Under the pieces are notes generated by a model that saw only the letters and a list, made by a program, of their open reading frames with translations, did not search any database and was not told the DNA's origin. A stretch of DNA of 45,184 nt, taken from assembly GCA_023853785.1 (NCBI GenBank), contig JAJIRX010000950.1:1-45184 (forward strand). Direction: 5' to 3'. A program made the position numbers and the translations under genes. Position 1 is the first letter of the stretch; every line of letters begins with the position of its first letter. Shown piece by piece: positions 12,141 through 22,188 of this stretch. Source of the stretch: Psilocybe azurescens. Lineage: Eukaryota > Basidiomycota > Agaricomycetes > Agaricales > Agrocybaceae.

Positions 12141-12389
12141 CTGTGCATTAGTTGGAGTGGGTCTAATATAATTTGAAATTTTAGTTTCAGATTTGCAAAG
12201 CAAAGGAATATTTAATGAACACTGAATGTACAGTTTGTGTATATATATTTGTATTTGTTCACTGTTTAGATAAGGCCAGAAATATTGACTGTTATTGACT
12301 GTGAGTACATATAATTTGACTATGTAGGTGCTGTGTGTCTCCATAGTGGAGTTTAACAATTTCTGCAAGCTGTTGAACTGGCTGTGAAG

Positions 12390-12745
12390 CAAGGGAGGGG
12401 GTGAGCACAGCTCATCCCCTCCCCACATGAAAGACAATTATTGTATATTTTTGAGTGAGAAGGTGAATCAAGGGGGGATGAGCGAAGCTCATTCCCCCTT
12501 AAAAACATTATATAAGTGACTGCTATTATTAATTTTTTAATGAGACATGAAGTGCCGATAAGAAGGGGGGGATGAGCGAAGCTCATTCCCCCAAGACATT
12601 ATGATTGTGATTGGTATTATTTATTTATCAATGAGGAGGCGCAGGGCACTGACAAGCGGGGTCTGGGGGCACAGCCCCAGCAAGCTGTTGACCCTGCTGT
12701 GAAGCACAGGGGGGTGACGGCGAATCCCCCGACGTGTAGCGGTGG
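12390..12745. repeat. Tandem GC-rich hairpin array
   Basis: Strong hairpins ATGAGCGAAGCTCAT flanked by G and C runs occur at about 12472-12500 and 12565-12592, with a weaker one at 12396-12424. A related GC-rich unit (GGGGGCACAGCCCC) lies at 12665-12682 and another near 12708-12732. Spacing is about 90 bp, and AT-rich spacers share ACATTAT. The phrase GCAAGCTGTTGA occurs at 12364 and again at 12679. The background is AT-rich, which makes the array stand out. Confidence 0.75.
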
Positions 12746-13210
12746 GTCATAAAGCTCGTTTTCAGAATGTACTTACTCAGTATACAAGATAATGCTTAGT
12801 CAGCCTTATATAATAATTGCTTACATAAGCTTATAACACTGGGGTTTCATACTGACAATGTTGTTTTCAGCAATTATTTTTTTAGAAGTATAGATAAACA
12901 AAACCTTCACTGAAGGTCAACCTTTTATTATTTAAATTTTATTCACTATTCTTACACTCTATTGTTTTTGTCACGTTCACCTAGTTACGGAAATTTGTCC
13001 TGGATTGAAGAGATTTTGGTTAATCCCTGCTTATGAAAATCAAATTTTATTGTTCGGTTTTGCAATGAAGGACCTGACAATAATAAAAATTAATATGTCT
13101 TTTGGGCTGCATTAATAATTTTGAATCATATCAGTATCCAAGGTCACCCTAATTTTAGATGTAAGTTTAAAAATAAAGTTCCCTAGAGAGCGAGTTGCTT
13201 TTTAAGAACT
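12746..13210. other. AT-rich non-coding stretch
   Basis: No gene or RNA is recognised. This is the flank immediately outside the inverted repeat at 13211. Confidence 0.45.
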
Positions 13211-13253
13211 CAAGGCGGTTGTAAGTAATTGCCCGCTCATCGCCCACTCATCG
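13211..13253 (+). repeat. Left arm of long-range inverted repeat (TIR candidate)
   Basis: This 43-bp arm matches the reverse complement of 32910-32952 at 36 of 43 positions without gaps. The shared core is TAAGTAATTGCCC followed by CTCAT and GCCC repeats. Six of the seven differences are transitions. The arm sits 77 bp beyond the stop of the outward-reading minus-strand gene. I found no clear target-site duplication next to it. Confidence 0.7.
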
Positions 13254-13329
13254 TACGCTCAGCGCCTGTTCACACTTACATGAGACACCAAAAAATCAAT
13301 GAATGTTAAATAATTACAAAAAGCTACTT

Positions 13330-16274
13330 CTACTTCTTCGCAATATAAGCCTCCGCTGCCTGAGTCATAGAACACTTCAATTTAGCTGCCTTACGGGTTA
13401 GGTTCATTTTATTCTGCCATTTATTTTGCTCTAGCGGTGGCGAACCATTTTGAATAGCAAGGACCCGTTCCCTGAACCAGTGCTCACAGTCAGGGGTCCA
13501 TTGTCCGACATTGATCCCAGAGTGGTTCCAGATATTATGTCGAGGAAACCACGAGACATACGAGACTTGATCTATGAAGCTACATTCAGTTCATATTTAT
13601 ATTCAATTTCCTTGAATTCATTACCTCCGTATCCGGTTTCGACTTCATAGACACCGCAGATCAGATCTAGCATATCTTGCGAAAGCTCGTCATCGCAAAA
13701 ATATCTGGCCATCACTTTCTAGGACTTGTTGTTTGCCATCAAGCGCTTCATGAGAAGGTCCCGACAAGGCTGCCGAATTGGGCAAGATATCCCTGGCAAT
13801 GCGGGCGACAATACCACCAATGCAAAGAGCAGCACAAGATTTGGGATTGGCACGGAGGAGAGCATGAAGGAGTGTTTGATATGTTGCAAAATCACCGAGG
13901 TCAAAATTATAATTTTTCGAGCGACGACCAAGAAAACTGCGTGAGGACAACCGTTTTGAAGATGAAGATGATGACGTCCAAAGATCAGATGGAAGAGGCA
14001 AAAAGTGCGAAATGGGATACCATGATCGACCAAAAAATTCGTAATGTCATAGATATGGGGGCTAGACTTGACACATGCATTCCAATGCGGTCATTGCATC
14101 TACTGACAAGAGCCAGGATACATCACGGCTTTCATGCAGGTTTCGTGGACGGAGAATATAATGGGGGCATTGTCAAAATGCTTCACATGGACAGAAACAA
14201 AACAAGGTTGTATTTCGGAGAGAGGCGTCATAGCATACGAACCTAGGTCCCAAAATTTTCCGGGGATTTCGTCAAGAGGCTCTTTAGACACGAGGGAGAC
14301 ATCCAAGAAAGTCCTCAATAGGCACCTTGTCCTTCCACGATGTAGTCAGCTGTCGAGCGCCAACGCTACGAAGAACTTCATCCCAAGAAGTGAATTTGGC
14401 CGGAGTAAGTGACTGAGGAGGGCCAGAATATGGCCGCTTCGTCCAGGGAATACCCAAAACGGAAATACAGAAGATCTTCTAAAGATTCGTCCTGAGCACT
14501 TTTAAACAAAGTCGGTTCAAAATTGTTGACTGAAAGGACGTCCTGTCGTGAGACTGAGAGCAAGTCATCAGTCTCAATTTCCCCATCTTCTGTTTCATTT
14601 TGTTCGAGTGAAGACGATAATTCATGCACATTAGTAACAGAAGATAGACGAGGCGAGGATTGTTTGAGTAAAGACGATGATTCAGGCACATTTGTAACAG
14701 AAGATAGACGAGGCGACGAGGATTGTTCGAGTGAAGACGATGATTCAGGCGCATTTGTAACAGAAGATAGACGAGACGACAAGGAGACAGGACTTATGTT
14801 CGGTGGCTGAGTGTGGGTGTCACTAGAGGTCGACGTGGACGACACAACATGGGATGATGAAAGGGATGAGCCACCAGAGAAAGGAACTACTGGAGCAAGC
14901 GAAGAGATGGTGCAAGATGGTCCTTCATCGGAGTCGGACTCAAAATCGTCATCCCGTCCTGGAATATTGTCGCCAAAATCACTACAGCAATCCCAACAAT
15001 TCGTGAAGGAATCGTAAATCGATTGATGGGGCCTGTAGCCGTGGAATGTCTCGTTTGCCGCATTCCTACTGACAGGTGTTCGAATGCGGTATCCATCGGT
15101 GAGCTCCCACTCATATACAATGGGACCTTTTTCCCAATGTACGGTCTCTTCGCGGCTGCCCTTTCAGCATCTTCTCGAGCGCGTCGCTTCATAGGGTCTT
15201 CTTTCGCCTTCCACGCTTCATGATTTCTCTGCCGCCGAGCGAAGAACTCCTCCATTGTTTCGCCGTCCCTTTGGCCGCTTCCTGAACAGACGGGGGGAAG
15301 GGGGCAGACACCCGGGGACCAGTGGTCTCTGTCAAGGTAGGAGTAGGCGCGGTACTGAATGTGGTAGCTGAAGGTCCTTGAAGACAGACAGACATGTTTG
15401 GACAAAAATGGGAAAGCCACGACTCAGAAGGAGTCACGAACTCAGGTTGCCGGCCCCAGTAAAACCAGAGAGGGATGCCAGCCTTCATCAAATAGTTTGA
15501 AAGATGAATCCAGGGGCAACAAACGACATCAAGAATTACTCCACATCAACTAGCCTTGAAATTGACGATTGGCGATTCATGAAACATTGCAAGCCATTCG
15601 GCATGCAAGGTGCAGTTAGCAGGATCAGAGAGGTGTACAAGCCAAGAAGGCTTGGAACCTGAAACGAGCAACGATGCCGAACTTGCAGAGGGCGACAAGA
15701 AAAGAAATGTAGGCTGAATATATGATAAACGCGTCCTGGGATACAGAAAAGGCCGACATTGCGGTCGCCTTGTTGTCGTGTGAGGCGGCATACCCATGAA
15801 ATGAAGGTAACGAGGGACGTTTGACTTTAGCGAGACTAACACTCGGCTTCGTTGCCTCGAAAAAGAATGGAGACTGTCACCTAAATCCGCCAATATACGT
15901 TCCAAACGCCTCCAGCTCTCTGTCGTGTCTTCAGAGAGGAAAAACAAAGAACCATTGGTGTCGAACTGGGCGCGATCAACGGAAAGCGCAAGGCGCTTCA
16001 ACAGGCGGCCATGGAAGGGTGATGACAGAATAAATGGCAGGTACGGTAAGCCAGCCAGGTCCCAGGAATAAGATTTGAGGGCAGTGGGGTCGAGATCGTC
16101 TAGATTCCAAGTGGATGGAAAGTTGGGCGATTGAGGGGCAATAGACTGATTGGGAGAGGTGAAATACCCGTTTTCGAACATGAATGTTGCCGTCGATCCT
16201 TTATAAACAGTCAGAAATGTATCGGTTAAATCGACTAAAGAACGCACCCATGATGCGAGTTCACGAAGGTTCAC
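13330..16274 (-). CDS. Uncharacterised Agaricomycete multi-copy protein (frameshifted)
   Basis: Function unknown. From the start at 16274 the protein runs through ESWRRLERILADLGDSLHSF, AGIPLWFYWGRQ and GETMEEFFARRQRNHEAW. A Ser/Glu repeat segment follows, then EDLLYFRFGYSLD, IPGKFWDLG, LHESRDVSWLLSV, GIVARIARDILPN, MLDLICGVYEVETGYG and finally WFPRHNIWNHSGINVGQWTP. This order and wording match a large uncharacterised family I remember from Agaricomycetes. A clean intron, GTAATG...CATAG, fits at 13571-13623 and restores the conserved C-terminus, which ends at 13330. Frame breaks include runs at A5 13697-13701, A5 14000-14004 and G5 14163-14167, plus others near 14075, 14310 and around 14845-15490. 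The gene points outward to the left arm of the inverted repeat. The true start may lie further upstream. Confidence 0.7.
14605..14780. repeat. Coding minisatellite, about 60-bp units
   Basis: Three to four units share GTAACAGAAGATAGACGAG and GAAGACGATGATTCAGG. In the minus-strand protein they encode copies of SSRLSSVTN followed by PESSSSLEQ. It is therefore an in-frame variable-number segment in the disordered part of the gene. Confidence 0.85.
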
Positions 16275-16304
16275 GGATAAGAGATGGCAGCAAAAAATTC
16301 ACAG

Positions 16305-17047
16305 GATACACATCCAGTGAATTGATCCGAGAAAGAGTGTACGAGGTGCCAGCAAGGGAATTCACTGGATGAAATCCAGTGAATTATACAAAGGAAAGAT
16401 CCTAAAAAGCGGTAAACGAGTGTACGAGGTGTCAGTGAAGGAATTCACTGGATGAAATCCAGTGAATTATGCAAAGAAAAAAGATCCTAAAAAAGCGGTA
16501 GTAGCGCTGATTCAGTGGATTAAATCCAGTGAGTTGGGCAGAGGAAAGATGGGAGATGGGCGTGGGCGATGAGAATGAAGCCAGCAATGATCGTCGCGAC
16601 ATGTGACGTTTCCATGTTTATATTTAATTGGTGTGCGCGCTTTTGATAAACAACTCCCACCAAGTGGCGTGAATCGTGACTGACGATGTTCACCACTGCT
16701 CATTCCCACTCTCATTCGTCACTTGGATTTATCCAGTGACCTCTCTACCTCGTCTTACCCTGTTTTCATTCGGATTTAATCCAATGAAATATTCATCACC
16801 GCTCATTCCCACCCTCGCTCGTCACTTGATTTTATCCAGTGAACCTCGTCTTACCCTGTTTTTCATTCGGATTTAATCCAATGAAATGTTTTCTCGCCGC
16901 TGTTAAATGCCAAATTTCCGATTTGGCTTCTTATACCAATCCATCGCTGTCTCTGAGCTGTCGGCGCTCACTTTTACTAGGATCTATCCAGTGAAATCTC
17001 TGCGTAGCCTTCTCAGTCTTGCCATTTCTTTGGATTTGATCCAATGA
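16305..17047. repeat. Cluster of GGAT...ATCC palindromes, left block
   Basis: About nine imperfect palindromes occur here. Examples are TTCACTGGATGAAATCCAGTG (near 16363 and 16441, less one base), CAGTGGATTAAATCCAGTG (16513), CACTTGGATTTATCCAGTG (16721), and CGGATTTAATCCAATGAAAT (16771 and 16866). The last is GGATTTGATCCAATGAAAT near 17030. The two copies at 16360 and 16438 lie in a 78-bp tandem. The same family returns at 24.68 kb and 25.9 kb. Confidence 0.8.
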
Positions 17048-17048
17048 A

Positions 17049-17647
17049 ATGGCTCCTCATTCTAATCTGTCGCCCACTGTCGATGCCCGCTCATTCGGTT
17101 ATTTCATGGGCCATCCCTTGTTCAACTTCAGCTTCCCCTTTCCGCCCTGCAACTCTTCATCTTCAAGCGCGCCAAGCACGCCCTTGAGATCCTCCAACGC
17201 TCTCTCCATTCCCTTTCTCCTCTTTCTCATTACCTCTAGTATTACCAGCAGCAACAACATCCACCCTCCTTGGATCCACCCCAGCCGCCGCATACCTATG
17301 CACCGTCTCCATATGCGCATACGTGCTCATACGCTGCCTCAGCTCCTGCAACCTCACGATCTCGAAGCGGCGTCAGCCCGACGCTGTCTTTGACGTTGAG
17401 CAGGTCTGCTTATAGTGTCGCTTGTGGTTGTGGTCGTGGTTACGACGCACGAGGGAGGAATTTGAGGAGGAGGAAGAGGATGAAGAGGATGGGATGGACT
17501 TGCTCGCATCTGGAGGAGTGCCACTGTCGCTGTCGGCGGCAAGTAGTCAAAAATCGCTCTGGGCCTACATCCACATCCACATCCACCTCTGCTTCTTCCT
17601 CTGCCCGCGACTACGCCTGTCTATGCCTGCGCCCCGCCGCCACCTAA
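17049..17647 (+). CDS. Possible small Pro/Tyr-rich protein (low support)
   Basis: I do not recognise the family. A plus-strand frame reads QLQLPLSALQLFIFKRAKHA, then ALEILQRSLHSLSPLSHYL, an in-frame TAG, YYQQQQHPPSLDPPQPP and HTYAPSPYAHTCSYAASA. The composition (amphipathic helix, then Gln/Pro/Tyr/Ala-rich tail) looks protein-like, and the TAG would be a single C-to-T change from CAG. Candidate starts are the ATGs at 17049 and 17107, but they lie in other frames. It follows directly after the palindrome block. Confidence 0.25.
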
Positions 17648-17653
17648 TCCGCA

Positions 17654-17924
17654 TCTTAGACGCACAGCACTCCATACACGCGCGCTCGCGCAGGCACGCA
17701 GGGAGGAAGGACAGGGACGTTGAGGCCGAGGATTATAGACAGCGGTTATTTTGTGGCTGTTCCCACAAGATTGATTCTCGCCACCTTACTGCAACTCATT
17801 CAAAGGACTTCATCGATCTCAGTCTTAGTTTTTGCCAGTGGGGATATAGATAACATATCGATTTGGTGAGTCCTCTTCTACAATGACGTCCTTTCAATCT
17901 GCTGATGCTACAGTAATTACAGAT
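17654..17924. other. Non-coding stretch
   Basis: No feature could be supported beyond short overlapping frames. Confidence 0.3.
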
Positions 17925-18107
17925 TCACAGATAGATCACTGACCTCTCGACCTTCGACTTTGACTTGCTTTTGTGAATGTTCTCTTTCTCCTCTCCATTC
18001 TTGTCTGCCTGTGTCAGACCTGTTCCCTCTTTGGCTGTCCTCTTCATCTGGCTCATTTCCTCTAGCATCTCGCGTTGAATGTATTCACGTATTTCAACTT
18101 CGTTCAA
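17925..18107 (-). CDS. Charged 60-codon frame, possible last exon of WD40 gene
   Basis: The frame MNEVEIREYIQREMLEEMSQ continues as a Lys/Glu-rich, probably helical segment ending SKSKSKVERSVIYL. It lies just downstream of the WD40 gene on the same strand. Charged helical tails after the propeller occur in the WD40 family I have in mind, so this may be its last exon or a chance frame. Confidence 0.25.
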   Translation of the reverse strand: MNEVEIREYIQREMLEEMSQMKRTAKEGTGLTQADKNGEEKENIHKSKSKSKVERSVIYL

Positions 18108-18260
18108 GCCGTTATGCGAGACAGTCAGTGCCGATTTGTTTCGAGGTGGTATTAATTGATAACGACCCTATGTAATGATGAGGTATTTGCTTTAATCATT
18201 CTTGTCAGGCGTACCTGGCCCCTGATGATGCCCACACAGTAGGCCGCTGCAGCATAATAA

Positions 18261-19600
18261 CTATAATATGGAGTAGCCACCTTGTGGTATTGATGAAATA
18301 GGACGCGGTCGTCGTTTACTGGGGTTCTCTGTTTGCACCGGACTCCACTGCCATACTCGAATTGGAGTTAGTCCCAAGGTACTAGCCGAGGCCGTCGCAA
18401 TCACCACTGTGCCTTCACAGTCAAAAATCTGCGATAAGTATTCAGCGCTCAGCATTTGGAGATCAAAATACGTGCCAGCCATACCACTATTGTTTGTGCA
18501 GCCTCCATCTCGAGCATGCTTGATAGTTTGGATGACTTTCCTGTTTTCTGCTCGAAGATGTAAACGTGTCCGTGGTCACTTCCACCAACGACGGCCTGAC
18601 ACTTATTTGCGAATGCTACACCTTTCGGATATGTTTTGATAGGGTCCTTTGTAGCGAGTGTCGCCAAAAAGTGCCCAGTATCCAATTTGTACAAGTCGAA
18701 GCCGTTGCTGACGTTATCAACGATGAATGTTTGATGCTTTAAATCTATGGCAGCGTTGCCACTGCCGACTGTTTTAGGCCATATTTTGGTTGTGAAGTCT
18801 TCGGACTTACATTTTGGATGAGAGTTGATGGGTCGCCACCCATTTACCGTCGCCTCCACCATACCTATGCCTGGAGGCTGTCAGTAATGTATCTGATGCA
18901 TATGTTTTTACTTACAGTCCACCGTCGAAAAGGCCAAAGACTAGTAAATCTTGTCCTTCATTGTTATCGAAGGCGAGACTTTTGGAATGATATCCTTCTC
19001 CTGGCTAAATGCATTTGAGTGGATCGATACAAGCTTTTGGGTGCTCAAGTCAAATGACCAGACTTGAACACATTTATCTCTGGTCCCTGTTGCGATACGT
19101 GTTGCTGATCCTCCTGAACTCTCAGCTGCCAAGCTCAATATTTCCCCACCCCAAGCAATTCGGACTGAATGAACCACTTCAAATCGTCGCTGTAGTGTGT
19201 CATTCAGAAATATTCTTTCTCGTTGTCATTGACTTACTTCAGTTTGGCGGTGTTGCAAAAGACAAGATATCCAAGGGCATTGCCGTAGCAGAGGGTATCA
19301 CATCTCTCATTCTGCCGTGTGATCCAACAAAACGCCAACTTACTTGGCCTCGCTCTTGGAGAGGTTGTTGTGGAATAATTAGCTCTTCACGTGTCGTCAG
19401 ATCCCAGACACAGACACCATCGGTACCTAACTGCCATGTTACTCTATGATGTCAGACAATAAGACAGACTTCTCACCGCCACTAGCAAGTAGTTTTCCGT
19501 TTGGAGAAATAGCGAGGCTGATTACTGGACCAGTGTGACCATTCAATTCTGCCAGAAGGCGAGGGTGTCGGAGGATAAAATCGAGTAGGCTGGAGAACAT
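18261..19600 (-). CDS. WD40-repeat protein
   Basis: The start ATG at 19600 opens MFSSLLDFILRHPRLLAEL, followed by NGHTGPVISLAISPNGKLLA, a typical WD40 GH...SP..LLASG blade. Further blades include GTDGVCVWDLTTREEL, CYGNALGYLVFCNTAKL, RIATGTRDKCVQVWSFDL, DLLVFGLFDGGL, AVVGGSDHGHVYIFEQKTG and TVVIATASASTLGLTPIRVW. WD40 proteins are beta-propeller scaffolds; nothing here shows the partner. Introns are visible between blades (for example 18869-18913, GTAAGT...CTCCAG, and one starting GTAAGTTGG near 19343). The wording matches an uncharacterised dispersed WD40 family I remember from Agaricomycetes. One frame slip is a T4 run at 18980-18983 on the plus strand (one base short). The gene is divergent from the small gene at 20100. 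Confidence 0.8.
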
Positions 19601-20099
19601 CTTGAACTTGTTTCTATTCTTCTGGCCAATGGGTATAAAAACTATGGTGGCCTTGTTCCGAAGGCGTATGAATAAGCCTGTCTACATTCTAACATACTGT
19701 CCACACGTTGTTCCAAAAGTGAATGAATGTATCCTGTTTACACCTTGTTGCGAGGGTGAATGTCTATTGTCCAATCTTAGTCTGGTTTTACGTTGGATTT
19801 GCCCTTCTAATTTGACGTCCAGTACTCCACCTACTCCACCCCATTTTCCCTTGGCATTATGGACATATCCTTCTCCATTCCTTGCATTAACTTGGGTCAG
19901 CGTCATTAAAAATTTCAGTTTATTGTTTGGCCATCAAAAATATTTTCTTTCCGGGTCTACCTTCAACATTAACTCCACTTGTGAGCTTCAATTGTTACAC
20001 CCGCTCATAAATTCAATCACTACTGAAATCATTGCAAAATCATTGCCAAAATCATCGCCCGACTTCATTGCCCACTCAGTACTCATTCTCTTCATTATT
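19601..20099. promoter_or_regulatory. Divergent intergenic region
   Basis: About 500 bp separates the divergent starts at 19600 (minus) and 20100 (plus), so both promoters should lie here. The open plus-strand frame across it has no homology-like content. Near 20042-20080 are repeated ATCATTGCC and CATCGCCCG phrases resembling the inverted-repeat arms at 13211 and 32910. No specific operator or TATA box can be assigned. Confidence 0.35.
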
Positions 20100-20926
20100 A
20101 TGGTTGTACCAAAGACAGCGTCATTGGTAGCAATTACCCTTATTTTGAGTCTGGAGCTCCTCCTCCAACACTACCTATTTTACTGGCCCAAACTGAGCTC
20201 GGAAATGATCATGTCGCAACCAAACTGCTTGCACAGGGAGGAATTGGGGGCTGATCCAGTTATCACCCGCTCTGATCGCTCCAAGCATCGCTTCATGCCT
20301 TATCCAAAGAATTCCAAGGGCTGCCACCCACCGGATCATAAGCGATCTTATCCAACCACTACGCTTGTTCCTGAAGCAGATTCTAGCTCCACCTCTGATT
20401 CCAACTCTGGCTCTGAGTCGGACAGCAGCACAGACACAGACTCATCTGTTTCTCACCCACTCATTTCCAAGCCTGATGGTGAAGCTGGTCATCCTGGTCA
20501 AGGGGCTACAACCTTGAAACTACACTTGATTGGGAACATAAAGAGTATGCAAGAGTTAAGGTTTGTCTGCTGAAGACTCTCAATTCTCATACTCTAATTT
20601 TGCGTACTAGAGGCTTGTCAAAGGCTTATGAAAGAACATCTTGATCCAGCTCGAAGCTTCTCAAAACAGTCCTTGTCTGCAATCCGTTGTGTTCAACAAG
20701 CGGGTAAGATTTAATTTATTACTGACTGATATTATTCATTATTAATGCTGTTCTAAAGGCTACAGTTCAATGTCCAGAATTGAAGAGTTATACCAACTGT
20801 TGGCCAGTGGCGGATATGATACGGTTGCAGCTTAAGTACACATCAAGTTGAGCTCGGTCTAAAGCTAAGCTTGAAGAGGCTCAAACTGGCAAAGTCAAGC
20901 AATGTTCAAAACGTAAATCTAAGTAG
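20100..20926 (+). CDS. Small uncharacterised Agaricomycete protein (broken)
   Basis: Function unknown. The start ATG at 20100 leads MVVPKTAS. The plausible frame continues SNYPYFESGAPPPTLPILLA, GNDHVATKLLAQGGIG, ADPVITRSDRSKHRF, a Ser/Asp tract, and then DGEAGHPGQG. After an intron come RLMKEHLDPARSFSKQS, LSAIRCVQQA, a second intron (GTAAGATTT...TAAAG, 20704-20758), and QCPELKSYTNCWPVADMIRL with LQLKYTSS. An in-frame TGA at 20849 interrupts a Ser-Arg-rich tail; CGA there would give Arg. The final stop is at 20924. A slip lies in the G5 run at 20246-20250. The GEAGHPGQG and NCWPVADM blocks match a small family I recall from mushroom genomes, with no known role. Confidence 0.6.
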
Positions 20927-21003
20927 TACTTGTATATTACTTTAGTCAGTCTTGTTGATACCTAACGGTTATGGTGGACAATTGAATCTCTGCCTTTTTT
21001 TTC

Positions 21004-21111
21004 AATTTTGGAAGACGATATAATTGGCCCTGTCATATGAACATTCAGATCTCTTATCTTTTTTTTTTTAATTTTGGAAGACAATATAATTGGCCCAGTC
21101 ATATGAACATT
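21004..21111. repeat. 42-bp direct repeat, period 66 bp
   Basis: Copies at 21004-21045 and 21070-21111 start AATTTTGGAAGAC and end CATATGAACATT, with about two differences. Each is preceded by a T-rich run. This lies in the intergenic stretch 20927-21289, which otherwise holds nothing I recognise. Confidence 0.85.
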
Positions 21112-21289
21112 AAGTGGAGCGTATGAAATAGGCTATATAGGGTAAAGACAATGTTTGTAAAGAAATACAAGGCCAGCAGGTATATCAATATCTAAAGGGT
21201 TCTATCATATTTTACAAAGACTCAGATCCTTCGGGGGCCTGCGGCTTTGTAGCACTGGTAAAATACCAAAGCTACAACCATAATCAGCC

Positions 21290-21798
21290 TCAAGAACAAA
21301 AAGAGTAGCTTGATACATACCGGGACATTAGCCAATCTGAGATGACACTGTCTCTTCCACGCATATTAACATACGCTGCATTGGAACCAATCCGCATCAC
21401 AATCGCATCACCCCGTAGGAATGGAGAATGTCCTTTGAGGAGCTTGCGGAGACAGTCATTCTTTTTCAGGAGGACATGCCTCTTGAAAAAGACCATATAT
21501 CGGTATGTATGTCGTCGTTCAGTAACTGTCACCCTACAGTTGTGGATATAGGGTTGGGTGGTAGGATTGTCAAGATGGTCCTCTGGAAATGGGATTCGGG
21601 TATGGTGTAGCACTGCGGTCACGCTGGCGGAAGTTCACAAGAACTCGTTGGGGCTTAATCTTGCTCGCAGAATACAGTCGAGAACGAAGATGAGCCTCGT
21701 GGGCCTGGTCTGATGTTAGTGCCAATAAATGATATTACATATATTGTTTTCGACTTACCGGCTGGAGAATGAGCAATGTAGATGCGGGTGTTAACCAT
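21290..21798 (-). CDS. Small uncharacterised Agaricomycete protein
   Basis: Function unknown. The start ATG at 21798 gives MVNTRIYIAHSPA. An intron with GTAAGT...ATCAG borders lies at 21710-21758, and the next exon reads QAHEAHLRSRLYSASKIKP and VLVNFRQRDRSATPYPNPIS. A frame slip near 21590 leads to a C-terminal part with FLRGDAIVMRIGSNAAYVNM and RGRDSVISDWLMSR. The GD.IVMR...VN.R..D block resembles a small conserved family I recall from Agaricomycetes. The first exon may begin further upstream. It is transcribed away from the next gene at 22189. Confidence 0.5.
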
Positions 21799-22188
21799 GG
21801 CTGTAACTTGTGTAAGGATAGGAGACGTCCGAATGAAGCTGGCTCCATGAAGTGGGCAACAGTTATGCATCCTAAGACAATTAGCTTAGGCAATATCCTT
21901 TTGGAGTTCAGGGTTGACGTTGGTGGGGGCGCTTTACCGCATTCATGCTAGGTCACAAGGTCGAGTTCCGTTGACTTAGCGACAATAGGCAACCGCATTG
22001 TACTGACAATGATAAAAGCGAATGAAATATTTGGAACAAAGAGAAAAGCAGGTCTTGATACCGATCCATTCCCATCTGAACAAATACCAATGAAAAATAG
22101 TTGAAATTTTTGCATAGCCACACAGAGCAATTTACAAGAATATTTAAAGGAATTTCTTGTGAAGACTCTGGTCGCAAAATCTACTGTA
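21799..22188. promoter_or_regulatory. Divergent intergenic region
   Basis: About 390 bp separates two divergent genes, so promoters are expected here. Short frames on the minus strand (21948-22177) may be unrecognised upstream exons. No specific site is visible. Confidence 0.3.

Noticed and set aside
19602..20100. 5' half of the 323-codon plus-strand frame
   Set aside because: Only the part from the ATG at 20100 resembles a protein family; the earlier part overlaps the divergent promoter region and the WD40 start.
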